DNA of 64,000 bases from Streptomyces lichenis (GCF_023218175.1 NZ_JALPTH010000004.1:248001-312000), one strand, 5' to 3'. Positions 51,696 through 61,069 are shown, numbered from the stretch's first letter. Notes: generated from the letters alone by a model not told the origin. Made by a program: numbers and translations.

Positions 51696-54605
51696 GTGGC
51701 GCGACACGAACGCCCGCTGGACGAGGGCGACGGCCCTGAGTTGCGATTCGCGGCGTCCCTGCGAGAGCTGCGACGCGAGGCCGGTAGCCCTACCTACCGG
51801 GTACTGGCCCAGCGCGCCCACTACTCCATCGCCACCCTGTCCAGCGCGGCCGCGGGCCGTGCCCTGCCCTCGCTCTCCGTCACCCTCGCCTATGTCCGCG
51901 CCTGCGGAGGCGACGTGAGTCAGTGGGAGCGGTGGTGGCACGAGGCCGCCGCTCAGATCGCCGCGGACACTGCCCACGTGGGCACGGGGACGGCCGGCGG
52001 TGATCACGACGCAACCGCGCCGTACCCGGGACTGTCCGCGTTCCAGCCGGATGACGCCAAGCGGTTCTTCGGGCGGGAGGAGCTGACGGGTGACTTGGCC
52101 GACCGCCTGTCGCGGCGGCGGTTGGTGGCGGTCTTCGGCGCCTCCGGGTCGGGCAAGTCCTCCCTGCTGCGGGCCGGACTGCTGCCCCGGCTGCGCGCCG
52201 ATGCCCACCGGGGGCTCGTGGTGCTCCTCACGCCGGGTCCGCATCCGCTGGAGGAGTGCGCGGTCAGGCTGGCCACACCGGCCGGGACCACCGTCGGGGC
52301 GTTGCAGGCGGACATCGCGGCCGATCCGGCCAACCTGCACCGGCTGGTGCGGCAGATCCTGGCCGAGCGGCCGTCCGGCGCCGAGATGTTCCTCGTCGTG
52401 GACCAGTTCGAGGAGGTCTTCACCCTGTGTCGCAGCGAGGAGGAGCGGGCCTCCTTCGTCGCGGCCCTCGTCACCGCGGCACAGGCGCCGGGCAGCCGGT
52501 GCCGCGTGGTGCTCGGCGTACGCGCGGACTTCTACGCCCACTGCACTCACTACGCGGACCTGGTCGGCGTCCTGGCCGACGCCCAGGTCGCTCTCGGCCC
52601 GATGTCGGCGGAGCAGTTGCGCCGGGCCATCGTCCAGCCGGCCGTGCGGGCGGGGCTGAGTGTCGAGGGCTCGCTGGTGGCGGCGCTGGTCGCCGAGTGC
52701 CACGGCCGGCCCGGTGTGCTGCCGCTGCTCTCGCACGCCCTGCTGGAGACCTGGCGCCGGCGCCGGGGCAACGCGCTCACGCTGGCCGGGTACCAGGCCG
52801 CCGGCGGCCTGGAGGGCGCCCTCACCCGTACCGCGGAGACCTTCTACGCCTCGCTCACCCCCTGCCGGCAGCGGCTCGCCCGCCGGCTCTTCCTGCGCCT
52901 GACCGCACTGGGCGAGGGCACCGAGGACACCAAACAACCGCTACCACGCACCGAACTGGACGACAGCGAGGATGCCGCCGCCGTCCTGGAACAGGCGGCA
53001 CGCGCCCGGCTGCTCACCCTTGACGACCACCATGCCGAGATCACACACGAGGCCCTCATCCGCTGCTGGCCACGCCTGCACCAGTGGCTCACCGAGGACC
53101 GCGAGAGCCTGCGCCGCCACCGCCGGCTCAGCCACGCGGCAGCGCTCTGGGAGTCCCTGGACCACGACCCCGACGCCCTGTACCGCGGCACCCGCCTGAC
53201 CCTGGCCCGGGAGTTCGCCGAGGAACCGGCCCACCGCGACGCCCTGACCGCGCGCGAGCGGGCCTTCCTCGACGCCTCCCGGCTCGCCGAAGAAGCCCGT
53301 GGGCACCGGGCCCTGCTGAGTGCCAGGCGCCTGCGGCTGCTGGTCGCCTGCCTGGCCGCCGTGACACTCGTCGCCACCTGCGCCGCCGGCTATGCCCTGC
53401 ACGCCCAGCGGCGGATCACCCAGCAGCGCAACGAGATCCTCTCCCGCACCGCTGTCACCGAGGCGCGCACCCTGCGGAACACCCAGCCGGGGCTGTACGC
53501 CCAGCTGATGATGGCCGCCTACCAGCTCTCGCCCACCACCGAGGCCCGCGACGGCCTGCTCAGTGCCGCCGGCACCTCGCTGCCCGGTCGCGGCCGTCTC
53601 GTCTCGGCCGTCGCGTTCGACCCGGCGGGCCGCGCACTGGCGGCGGGTGGCGAGGACTCCGTGCAGCTGTGGGACCTGCCCGCGGCGGGCCCACCGGTCA
53701 AGGCGGGGGCGACACCGCGTACCGGTCCGGTGGCGTCCGTGGCGTTCGCGCCGGACGGCCGGACCCTGGCGGTGGGCGGCATGGACCACCGGACCCGGCT
53801 GTGGGACATCTCCGACCGGCGCCACCCGGTGCTGACCGCCACCCTCACCGCCCACACCGACGTGGTCTTCGACGTCGCCTTCAGCCCCGACGGACGCACC
53901 CTGGCCACCGGAAGCTACGACCACACCGTACGGCTCTGGGACCTCACCGCGTCCACGAGCCCCACGGCCCTGGCCGTACTGAGGGGCCACAGGCTGAACG
54001 TCAAGGCCGTGGCGTTCACCCGCGACGGCCGCACCCTGGCGACGGCGGGCGACGACCGCACCGTGCAACTGTGGGACGTCGAACGCCCTCGCCGACCCGT
54101 CCGGCTGTCCGTCCTCACCGGCCACCATGACTTCGTCACGTCCCTGGCCTTCTCCGCCGACGGCCGCACCCTGGTGTCCGGCAGCGACGACCGCACCATA
54201 CGCATCTGGGACACCCACCGGCCGGACCACCCCACCGCCCGGTCCACCCTCGCCGACCACGCCGCCGTGGTGATCTCCGTGGCGCTCAGCCGGGACGGCC
54301 GACGGCTCGCCTCAGGAGGCTACGACGGCACCAGCCGCCTGTGGGACCTCACCGACCCCGGCCATCCCCAGCCGATCGGGGTCATCACCGACGCCGGCGG
54401 CGCCCTCAACGCCGTGGCGCTCTCCCCCGACGGCCAGACCCTGCTCACCGGCAGCAGCGACCCCTTCGCCCGCCTCTGGCCGACCGACCCACACCGCGCC
54501 ATCGCCCAGGCCTGCACCCGAAACCCGGCCACGATCACCCGCGCCCAGTGGGACCGCTACTTCCCCGACGTGCGCTACAACCCGCCGTGCGGGGCCCGGG
54601 GCTGA
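51696..54605 (+). CDS. HTH-STAND NTPase-transmembrane-WD40 signalling protein
   Basis: A 969-residue protein. Residues ~8-75 are an Xre-like helix-turn-helix (RFAASLRELRREAGSPTYRV). Residues ~100-400 are a STAND/NACHT-type NTPase with Walker A GASGSGKSS and Walker B MFLVVDQFEEVF. A membrane helix lies at ~544-567 (LRLLVACLAAVTLVATCAAG). Seven WD40 repeats at ~637-936 form one propeller. GTG 51696 is chosen because GGGGAAGGGG lies just upstream and homologues I know begin MARxERPLDEGD. The topology places the propeller outside if the NTPase is cytoplasmic. Ligand and output are unknown; roles in stress sensing or conflict are possible. Confidence 0.87.
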   Translation: MARHERPLDEGDGPELRFAASLRELRREAGSPTYRVLAQRAHYSIATLSSAAAGRALPSLSVTLAYVRACGGDVSQWERWWHEAAAQIAADTAHVGTGTAGGDHDATAPYPGLSAFQPDDAKRFFGREELTGDLADRLSRRRLVAVFGASGSGKSSLLRAGLLPRLRADAHRGLVVLLTPGPHPLEECAVRLATPAGTTVGALQADIAADPANLHRLVRQILAERPSGAEMFLVVDQFEEVFTLCRSEEERASFVAALVTAAQAPGSRCRVVLGVRADFYAHCTHYADLVGVLADAQVALGPMSAEQLRRAIVQPAVRAGLSVEGSLVAALVAECHGRPGVLPLLSHALLETWRRRRGNALTLAGYQAAGGLEGALTRTAETFYASLTPCRQRLARRLFLRLTALGEGTEDTKQPLPRTELDDSEDAAAVLEQAARARLLTLDDHHAEITHEALIRCWPRLHQWLTEDRESLRRHRRLSHAAALWESLDHDPDALYRGTRLTLAREFAEEPAHRDALTARERAFLDASRLAEEARGHRALLSARRLRLLVACLAAVTLVATCAAGYALHAQRRITQQRNEILSRTAVTEARTLRNTQPGLYAQLMMAAYQLSPTTEARDGLLSAAGTSLPGRGRLVSAVAFDPAGRALAAGGEDSVQLWDLPAAGPPVKAGATPRTGPVASVAFAPDGRTLAVGGMDHRTRLWDISDRRHPVLTATLTAHTDVVFDVAFSPDGRTLATGSYDHTVRLWDLTASTSPTALAVLRGHRLNVKAVAFTRDGRTLATAGDDRTVQLWDVERPRRPVRLSVLTGHHDFVTSLAFSADGRTLVSGSDDRTIRIWDTHRPDHPTARSTLADHAAVVISVALSRDGRRLASGGYDGTSRLWDLTDPGHPQPIGVITDAGGALNAVALSPDGQTLLTGSSDPFARLWPTDPHRAIAQACTRNPATITRAQWDRYFPDVRYNPPCGARG

Positions 54606-54620
54606 GGACTCCAGGGCGCC

Positions 54621-54645
54621 CCGGCCCGGAGGCTCTCCGGGCCGG
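54621..54645 (+). terminator. Terminator of the STAND-WD40 gene
   Basis: CCGGCCCGGAG (54621-54631) pairs perfectly with CTCCGGGCCGG (54635-54645) across a 3-base loop, 16 bases after the stop codon. The remaining gap to 54906 shows no gene. Confidence 0.8.
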
Positions 54646-54906
54646 CCACGGTGGGTGCGGCCGCGCGGTGCCATCCCCTCCCGGGTGGCGTTTCCGCGCC
54701 GCCTCCCTCATCCGGCGGCCGTTCGCCTGGTGCCACCGCCGTCCCTCCCCGCGCGGCTCCCCGCACCGCGATTGTTCACCGTCTGTCTGTTCGGTGCCTT
54801 GCCTCCGATGCCGAACGACGCGGCCTGGTTGAGTCGCCGAGGGACGGCTCAGGCCGCCGCCACGACGTGTGTCACGACCAGGCACACCAGACACGGAGGA
54901 AACCGC

Positions 54907-55281
54907 ATGCTGAAGAAGACCGCAGTGGTCGCAACCGCCGCCGCGATGTTCGGTGTCATCGCCTCGGCCCCCACCGCCTCCGCCGAACCCAATCCGCCCA
55001 ACTGCCCCAGGGGGAACTTCTGCGCCTACAGCGGACCCAACCAAACCGGATCGCTGGTGCTGAAGACGGCGGGCAACTGGAGCGGGCGGGTGAGCTTCCA
55101 GTCCGTCTTCAACAACGGATACCGGTCACCCGGAGCCGACCACGTCGACATGACGTACTGGTACGAGGGGGACGGCACCGTCACCAGCTGCTTCCACTAC
55201 AACCCCGGGCCCGGCGACTACAAATGGACCGCTCCCTACACGGAGGTGCTGTACAGCGTCCGCTGGCGAGGCGAGTGCTAG
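54907..55281 (+). CDS. Secreted peptidase inhibitor-like protein, family I36
   Basis: A 124-residue secreted protein with a signal peptide ending at PTASAEPN. The mature part has the I36 (Streptomyces metalloproteinase inhibitor-like) pattern: CPRGNFCAYSGPNQTG, GNWSGRVSFQSVFNNG and a C-terminal cysteine (WRGEC). Family members adopt a small crystallin-like fold and some inhibit metalloproteases. GGAGG lies 10 bases before the ATG at 54907. A second I36-type protein is at 63199. Confidence 0.82.
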   Translation: MLKKTAVVATAAAMFGVIASAPTASAEPNPPNCPRGNFCAYSGPNQTGSLVLKTAGNWSGRVSFQSVFNNGYRSPGADHVDMTYWYEGDGTVTSCFHYNPGPGDYKWTAPYTEVLYSVRWRGEC

Positions 55282-55372
55282 AGGCGAACGTCAGGCGCTG
55301 ACGCTCGCGGCCGCAGGGCCTGAACGCGACACCGCGTCCGTGTGCACCGTCAGGCCCTCCACGGGCAGCGCC

Positions 55373-55414
55373 CCGGCGGGTTCCCGGGCTCCATTCCACC
55401 CGGGAACCCGCCGG
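55373..55414. terminator. Strong bidirectional terminator
   Basis: A perfect 16-base-pair stem (55373-55388 with 55399-55414; arm CCGGCGGGTTCCCGGG) around a 10-base loop separates the convergent I36 and response-regulator genes. Confidence 0.85.
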
Positions 55415-55436
55415 CCCGGTGTCACCGGGGCTTCGG

Positions 55437-56114
55437 CTACACCTCGCCCGGGGTGACCAACCCCGACTCGTAGGCGAAGACCACCGCCTGCGCCCGGTCG
55501 CGCAGGTCCAGCTTGGCCAGCACCCGGCCGATATGGGTCTTCACCGTCTGCTCGGCCAGCACCAGCCGGCCGGCGATCTCCTGGTTGGACAGGCCCCGGG
55601 CGATCAGCTCCAGGACCTCCGTCTCCCGGGGCGTCAGCCCGTTCAGCCGCAGTGAGCGGTCCCGGCGCGGGGCCGGGCGGGAGGCGGCGAAGTCGGCGAT
55701 CAGCCGCCGCGTCACCGAGGGTGCGAGCAGCGCCTCACCGCCCGCGACGATCCGTACCGCCGCGATCAGGTCGGCGGGCGGGGCGTCCTTCAGCAGGAAC
55801 CCGGACGCGCCCGCGCGCAGCGCCTCGTAGACGTAGTCGTCCACGTCGAAGGTGGTCAGCATCAGCACCTTGGGCCGATGGACGACCCCGGGCGGCGGCG
55901 ACAGGATCCCGCGGGCCGCCGCGAGCCCGTCCATCTCCGGCATGCGTACGTCCATCAGCACCACGTCCGGGTGGGTGGAGCGGGCCACCGCCACGCCCGC
56001 CCGGCCGTCCGGGGCCTCGCCGACCACGTCGATGTCCGGCTGCGCCGACAGCAGCGCGGCGAACCCCGCCCGCACCATGGCCTGGTCGTCGACGATGATC
56101 ACACGGATGGTCAC
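55437..56114 (-). CDS. NarL/LuxR-type response regulator
   Basis: A 225-residue regulator. The receiver domain starts IRVIIVDDQAMVRAGFAALL, the phospho-acceptor is Asp in DVVLMDVRMPEMDG and the conserved Lys is in GFLLKDAPPADLI. The C-terminal LuxR helix-turn-helix is LTPRETEVLELIARGLSNQE with KTHIGRVLAKL. The GTG at 56114 overlaps the kinase stop (GTGA), so the pair is co-translated. Confidence 0.93.
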   Translation of the reverse strand: MTIRVIIVDDQAMVRAGFAALLSAQPDIDVVGEAPDGRAGVAVARSTHPDVVLMDVRMPEMDGLAAARGILSPPPGVVHRPKVLMLTTFDVDDYVYEALRAGASGFLLKDAPPADLIAAVRIVAGGEALLAPSVTRRLIADFAASRPAPRRDRSLRLNGLTPRETEVLELIARGLSNQEIAGRLVLAEQTVKTHIGRVLAKLDLRDRAQAVVFAYESGLVTPGEV

Positions 56115-57496
56115 TCGGGATCCTCGGGTGTCTCTGGTGCTTCCGGTGTCTCGGCGTCCCGCAGTGGCATCCGGGCCGCGACCCGGAAGCCGCCGTCCGG
56201 CAGCGGGCCGGCGTCCAGGGTGCCGCCGGTCAACCGTACGCGCTCCCGCATCCCGACCAGCCCGTGCCCGGTACCCGTGCTCTCCAGCGGCGAAGTGGCC
56301 CCGTCCGCCGACCCGTTGACGACCAGCACGGTCAGCCAGCGGCCGCTGGCGGACGCCGTCACCGACACCCGGGTCGGCGCGCCGGGCGCGTGCCGCACCA
56401 CATTGGCCAGGGCCTCCTGCACGATCCGGTACGCGGACACGTCCACCGCCTGAGGGACGGCGCCCAGGTCCGCGGACAGCGACGACTCGGCCGGCACCCC
56501 CGCCCGTACCGCCGCCTCCACCAGCTGCTGCACCCGGTCCAGGCCCGGCTGCGGGGCCCGTTCGCCCTCGGCGCCCTCGCTGCGGAGCACCGACAGCAGC
56601 CGCCGCATCTCGGTCAGCGACTCCCGCGCCGAGCCGGCGATGGCGGTGAACTCCTTGCGGGCCGCCTCCGGCAGGCCGGTGATCCGGTAGGGCGCGGACT
56701 CCGCCTGCACGGTGATCACCGACATGTGGTGCGCCACCACATCGTGCAACTCCCGGGCGATCCGGGCCCGTTCCTCCAGCAGGGTGCGCCGGGCGCGCTC
56801 GGCCTCGCTGACGTTCTCCTGCTCGGTCAGCCGCCGCCGGGCCTCGCCCCGCTCCCGTAGCGACCCGACGACCAGCAGCACCACACCGGTCAGCACGAAG
56901 AGCGACACCGCCACCCCGCGGTCGGCGTCCACCGGCGCCAGGACGAAGGCGAGCCCCGCGGCACCGGTGGCCAGCCAGACGGCGACCAGCGTCCGGGGCG
57001 GTTCGCGCAGGCCCACGGCGGCCATCAGCACCAGATAGCCGACCACGACCGGCGGGGTCCACGGCCAGACCGGCCCGCCGGGCGCGGCCGCCCCCAGCGA
57101 GGCCACCGCGCCCAGCACATCCGCCACCGCGACGATCCACCACGCCTGGAGCGGCCGGGTGACCGCCAGTACCAGTGGGGCGGCCTGGGCGGTGGCCAGT
57201 GCCGCGGCCATCTGGCCGCCCACCCCGTAGTCCTCCATGAGCATCACGATCGTGACGGGCAGCAGCGAGGAGACGGCCGCCAGGGCCACGGCATACGGGA
57301 CCCAGCGGCGCCATGGGCCGGGAGCGTCCCCGAAGAGGGGGCGGCCGGGGTCGGTGGGGGTCGCCAGCGAGCGGCAGAGGGCCGCCACCTGGACGCCCAG
57401 CGCACGGTGCAGGGCGCGGGGAGGGGAGGAGCCGGGCGCGGGGGCGGGGCGCTGATGGCCGGTCCGCGGACCGGGGCCGCCGGTGGAAGTGGTCAT
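56111..57496 (-). CDS. NarL-type sensor histidine kinase
   Basis: A 461-residue kinase. A Pro-rich N-terminus is followed by five or six membrane helices (residues ~65-205), with no large extracellular domain. A HisKA_3 dimerisation domain has the phospho-accepting His near 248 in RIARELHDVVAHHMSVI, and an intact ATPase has the N-box IVQEALANVVRHAPG and G-box GTGHGLVGMRERV. The ligand is likely a membrane signal. Upstream repeats at 57566-57606 may be where the cognate regulator binds. Confidence 0.93.
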   Translation of the reverse strand: MTTSTGGPGPRTGHQRPAPAPGSSPPRALHRALGVQVAALCRSLATPTDPGRPLFGDAPGPWRRWVPYAVALAAVSSLLPVTIVMLMEDYGVGGQMAAALATAQAAPLVLAVTRPLQAWWIVAVADVLGAVASLGAAAPGGPVWPWTPPVVVGYLVLMAAVGLREPPRTLVAVWLATGAAGLAFVLAPVDADRGVAVSLFVLTGVVLLVVGSLRERGEARRRLTEQENVSEAERARRTLLEERARIARELHDVVAHHMSVITVQAESAPYRITGLPEAARKEFTAIAGSARESLTEMRRLLSVLRSEGAEGERAPQPGLDRVQQLVEAAVRAGVPAESSLSADLGAVPQAVDVSAYRIVQEALANVVRHAPGAPTRVSVTASASGRWLTVLVVNGSADGATSPLESTGTGHGLVGMRERVRLTGGTLDAGPLPDGGFRVAARMPLRDAETPEAPETPEDPE

Positions 57497-57565
57497 GGTG
57501 CGGCCAGCGTAGGCAGTGGGCCGCCGCCCCCGCGTCGCCCCTCGGGCCCGGCCCGGCGGACCGGC

Positions 57566-57606
57566 TCATACCGGGGTCCCGGGCGCCATGTCGTACCGGG
57601 GTATGA
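57566..57606. promoter_or_regulatory. Putative autoregulatory site of the two-component pair
   Basis: TACCGGGGT is repeated directly at 57569-57577 and 57594-57602 (25 bases apart). The whole segment is bracketed by TCATACC (57566-57572) and GGTATGA (57600-57606). It lies 70 bases before the kinase gene. NarL-type regulators commonly bind such paired sites and autoregulate. Confidence 0.5.
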
Positions 57607-57737
57607 CCACCCCCTGGCCGCCCGCCCCTTTCAAGGCCGCCGGGACAGTCGATTCTCGGTCACCCGGCCTCCCGCACCCGGCTTCCCCGGCTGCCCGCAC
57701 GGTCGGATTTCCGCCACCCGGCCACCCGGTCGTCCGG

Positions 57738-58631
57738 CTACAGCTCGTCCAGCAACTGGGCCTTCTTCGCGGTGAACTCCTCGTCGGTCACCAGGCCGGC
57801 CTGGTACAGCTCGCCCAGGTGGCGTATCCGCTCGGCCACCGCCGCCGGGTCGCGGCCCGCCGAGGCCGCCGCGGCGGCCACCGGGACCGGGGCGCCGCCT
57901 CCCTCCCGTACCGCCGCGAGCACCGCGGCCGCGAACGGGAGCGATTCGTGCACCGGGCCGTACCCCAGCCCGAACACCACGGCCCTCGGGTCCTGTTCCG
58001 CCGGTCCGCGCCCGCTCGGCTCCTCGCCGCGCCGCAGCAGCCGCAGATGGCCGTTGAACAGGTCGGGCGAGCTCCACTCCACCCCGGCCAGCTCGCTGAC
58101 CGGAAAGAGCTGGTCGCCCGCCTTCCACTTCTCCGAGGAGGCACCGGTCCAGAACCAGCGGAACGCCACCTGGTCGCCGTCGAACACGGCCTTCCCGTCG
58201 TACGCCTTGAACTGCAACGGGGGCTTCGGGGCGGTGACCAGGAAGCGCTCCGGCCGCTCGCTGTCCCCGACCAGGCCGGGGCCGGCGGTCCGGGCCTTCT
58301 CCACCCGCCCGCGCAACTCGTCGGCGTAGAACTCGGCGAGGGTCTCCTGTTCCTGCGGCAGTACCAGCCGGTACGGGTCGGAGCTCTCCTTCAGCTGCCC
58401 CGCGGCCGCCTCCATCAGCGGGTCGGCACCCGGTCTCGGCACCGCGTGCAGCACCACCGTGCCGCGTTTGCCCGGGGAGAGGGTCACGGACGCCAACGCC
58501 TCGTAGGGGACGGTCCGTTCGCGCAGCGCCTGGTACAGCCTGGGCGCGCGGATCCCCCGTTCGAAGCGGATGAGCACGGCGTCGGTTTCGAACTCCCAGG
58601 TGGCATGAATTCCGGCCAGCACATCACCCAT
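57738..58631 (-). CDS. DUF4429/SHOCT-domain protein
   Basis: A 297-residue cytoplasmic protein. The N-terminal DUF4429 region starts AGIHATWEFETDAVLIRFER and is repeated in form near KPPLQFKAYDGKAVFDGDQV. The last ~30 residues are a SHOCT motif (RIRHLGELYQAGLVTDEEFT then AKKAQLLDEL). ATG at 58631 with TACGAT 7 bases upstream; the ATG at 58640 lies in that box. Function unknown; SHOCT domains often mediate oligomerisation. Confidence 0.85.
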   Translation of the reverse strand: MGDVLAGIHATWEFETDAVLIRFERGIRAPRLYQALRERTVPYEALASVTLSPGKRGTVVLHAVPRPGADPLMEAAAGQLKESSDPYRLVLPQEQETLAEFYADELRGRVEKARTAGPGLVGDSERPERFLVTAPKPPLQFKAYDGKAVFDGDQVAFRWFWTGASSEKWKAGDQLFPVSELAGVEWSSPDLFNGHLRLLRRGEEPSGRGPAEQDPRAVVFGLGYGPVHESLPFAAAVLAAVREGGGAPVPVAAAAASAGRDPAAVAERIRHLGELYQAGLVTDEEFTAKKAQLLDEL

Positions 58632-58714
58632 GCGCCCCATCGTATGCGGCGGGCGCCCGCGCGTCGCCATCGAAGTCCTGCGAGCTTCGGCACTTTCGCG
58701 ACGATCTACGCGCG

Positions 58715-59959
58715 TCAGGTCTCGACTGTGCCGGAAGATCCCTCGTAGACGGGTTCGGAGAGCGGAAGATCGTCGCGGCAGGACCCCTCACCTGGGGCGC
58801 AGCGGACCTGTCCGTACGCTCCGACGCCTATCCCGGCGAAGTTGCGCAGACTGTCCGTTCCCGGGACGAAGTACCCGGCGTGTCCGGCCGCGTCGGCCGA
58901 GGAGACCAGCCGCGCCCCGAACTCCGGCTCCACCGGGTCCGCTCCGTGGCCGAGGCCGCCGACCTCCAGATACGGCACGTCCGCGATCCAGTCGTCGGCG
59001 TCCCGGGCGGCCCAGACCCGGGCCCGGGTGCCGAGTCCGGCGACGTCGTCCGCGCGCATCCCGGGGCTGCCCGCCACCGCGATGTCGGTGACCCGGTCGG
59101 GCAGCCGGCGCGCGGCGACCCCGCAGACCACGGAGCCGTAACTGTGGCAGAACAGGGCGACCTTGGACTTTCCGGGCAGGCCCCTCGTGAGGGTGGCGAG
59201 CCGGTCGGCCCCGGTCGCGGCGAGCCGCCCGGTGGCCGCGTCCATCCCGACGCCGGCCGGGGAGGCGTAGTCGGCCCAGGCGATGACGGCGGTACGGGTG
59301 GTGGGGGAGGTCTCGCGCTCCGCCCGGTACAGCGAACGGGCCATGCCGACCGGCGCCGTGTACGGCAGGCTCGTCTTCTGGAAGGTGAGCAGACTGGTGT
59401 CCACCCCGGGCACGACCACCGACACCCGCTCGGCCCGGCGCAGGTCGCCGAAGACCTCGGCGACCCGGCCCCGTCCGGTCGGGTCGAAGGCCAGGATCCG
59501 GCGGTCCCTGCCGAGCAGCGCCTCGAACCGGTGGGTGCGCCGTACTGCCTCCCGGTGCCCGTCCTCCGACAGCCGCCGGTCGGCGACCCGGTCCCGCTCG
59601 GCGTCCAACGCGCCGCGCAGGGCGATCCGGTTGGCCCGGTAGCGCAGGTCGATCGGGGCGCCGTCGAGGTTGCCGACGACGAACGGGTGCCTGAGGGCCA
59701 GCCTGCCCCGTTCCTTCCCGCTCAGGGAGCCGAAGAAGGCGGAGATGGCGGCCGGCCGCTCCGAGGGGTCCGGCAGCGGCCGCAGCCCGATCCGGTCGTG
59801 CCGCCAGGCGGCCAGCGCGGCCTCCCGGGGCTCCTGCGCCTCGCCGCCCAGGCGGACCGCCGTCCAGCCGGTGGTCATGAGGAGCACGAGGACCACGGCC
59901 AGCGCGAGCAGTACGCGCCACAGGGCGTGCGGGAACGGAGCGGTGTCGAAGGAAGTCAC
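58715..59959 (-). CDS. Membrane-anchored alpha/beta-hydrolase, DUF1023 family
   Basis: A 414-residue paralogue of the protein at 49693. An N-terminal helix (ALWRVLLALAVVLVLLMTTG) anchors it. The catalytic Ser is in LFCHSYGSVVCG, and the final GHAGYFVPGTDSL holds the probable His. Compared with the paralogue it has an insertion (ALDAERDRVADRRLSEDGHR). The GTG at 59959 has TAGGGT eight bases upstream. Not in an operon with an acyltransferase. The substrate is unknown. Confidence 0.84.
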   Translation of the reverse strand: MTSFDTAPFPHALWRVLLALAVVLVLLMTTGWTAVRLGGEAQEPREAALAAWRHDRIGLRPLPDPSERPAAISAFFGSLSGKERGRLALRHPFVVGNLDGAPIDLRYRANRIALRGALDAERDRVADRRLSEDGHREAVRRTHRFEALLGRDRRILAFDPTGRGRVAEVFGDLRRAERVSVVVPGVDTSLLTFQKTSLPYTAPVGMARSLYRAERETSPTTRTAVIAWADYASPAGVGMDAATGRLAATGADRLATLTRGLPGKSKVALFCHSYGSVVCGVAARRLPDRVTDIAVAGSPGMRADDVAGLGTRARVWAARDADDWIADVPYLEVGGLGHGADPVEPEFGARLVSSADAAGHAGYFVPGTDSLRNFAGIGVGAYGQVRCAPGEGSCRDDLPLSEPVYEGSSGTVET

Positions 59960-60151
59960 TGCGGGACACCCTAGGAGACCCGCCCCGCCCACCGCGAAGA
60001 GCGTGACCGACCTCACGCGTGAGCGGGGAAATGCGGGGAAGGGCGTGCCGATTCGTGCGCGGAGCGTGTGAGGGGGGAGTGTGTATATGGGGAGCGGGTC
60101 CGGCGTGTATCAGGGAGGGCGGACCTTGGGAGTGCGCCGCCGGATCGGGGC

Positions 60152-61069
60152 TCAGCCGCCGACCGCGCCGCCGGGTCGGCCGGTGGCGGAACTCCGCCAG
60201 TCCGTCGAGAGGGCCGGGCCGAGCCGGTCGAGGTAGGCCTCGGTGATGTTCCGCATCCCCGCCATGGACCGGTCCTCGCCGCGTACCCACAGCTGCCCGG
60301 TGATCCGCATGACGCCGCTGAAGGCGGCGACCGCCACCCGCGGGCGCGGGTCGGTGTCCACGTCGAGGCCCTCCCGGTCCGCGATCAGCCGGGCGATCTT
60401 CTCGTCCATCTCCATACAGCGGCGCAGATGCGCGGCGAGCAGGGTGGGCGTGGACTCGATCACCTGGAAGGTGCGCAGATAGAGCTCGACCGGCATCACC
60501 TCGCTGATCGCCTCGCTGAGGGTGTCCCAGGCGCGCAGTACGGCGTTCCGCAGGGCGTCCAGCGGCGGCTCGTGCGCCGGGCGGTCCCGCAGCGCCTCCT
60601 GGAAGTGGGCCTCCACCGTCCGCTGCACCTCGAAGACCACCTCCTCCTTGCTGGCGAAGTAGCGGAAGAAGGTGCGCTGGGAGACGTCGACCACCCGGGC
60701 GATGTCGTCGATGGTGGTCTCGTCGTAACCGCGGGTGGTGAACAGCTCGACCGCGGTGCGCAGGAGGGTTCCGCGGGTCCGCTGCTTCTTGCGTTCCCGC
60801 AGCCCCGCCGGGGCCGCCTCCGAGGGATCCGGGGCCATGTCCCGCCGGCCCGCCGAATCCCGCTCCGACTTCCCGGACCGCTCCGACGGCTCCGACTTCT
60901 CCGGCGGCTCCGGCTGCTCCGGCGGCTCCGACTTCTCCGACTTCTCCGGCGGAGTGCTCGCCGAAGGGGTCACCGGGGTGGTCACCGGAATGGTCGCCGG
61001 GGTGACCGGTGCCGCGGGGACCGGGCTCGGAGCCGACTGCCCAACCGTCACGAATACATCCTCTTCCAT
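60152..61069 (-). CDS. TetR-family repressor with long low-complexity N-terminus
   Basis: A 305-residue protein from the ATG at 61069 (GTG 61051 and ATG 60838 are alternatives). Residues ~1-85 are Pro/Glu/Ser/Lys-rich and repetitive (PEKSEKSEPPEQPEPPEKSE). The TetR domain starts RERKKQRTRGTLLRTAVELF and has TTIDDIARVVDVSQRTFFRY then FASKEEVVFEVQ. The ligand-binding domain ends near 280. It diverges from a 14-helix drug-efflux gene with a palindrome in that promoter and should repress it until a toxic ligand binds. Confidence 0.87.
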   Translation of the reverse strand: MEEDVFVTVGQSAPSPVPAAPVTPATIPVTTPVTPSASTPPEKSEKSEPPEQPEPPEKSEPSERSGKSERDSAGRRDMAPDPSEAAPAGLRERKKQRTRGTLLRTAVELFTTRGYDETTIDDIARVVDVSQRTFFRYFASKEEVVFEVQRTVEAHFQEALRDRPAHEPPLDALRNAVLRAWDTLSEAISEVMPVELYLRTFQVIESTPTLLAAHLRRCMEMDEKIARLIADREGLDVDTDPRPRVAVAAFSGVMRITGQLWVRGEDRSMAGMRNITEAYLDRLGPALSTDWRSSATGRPGGAVGG

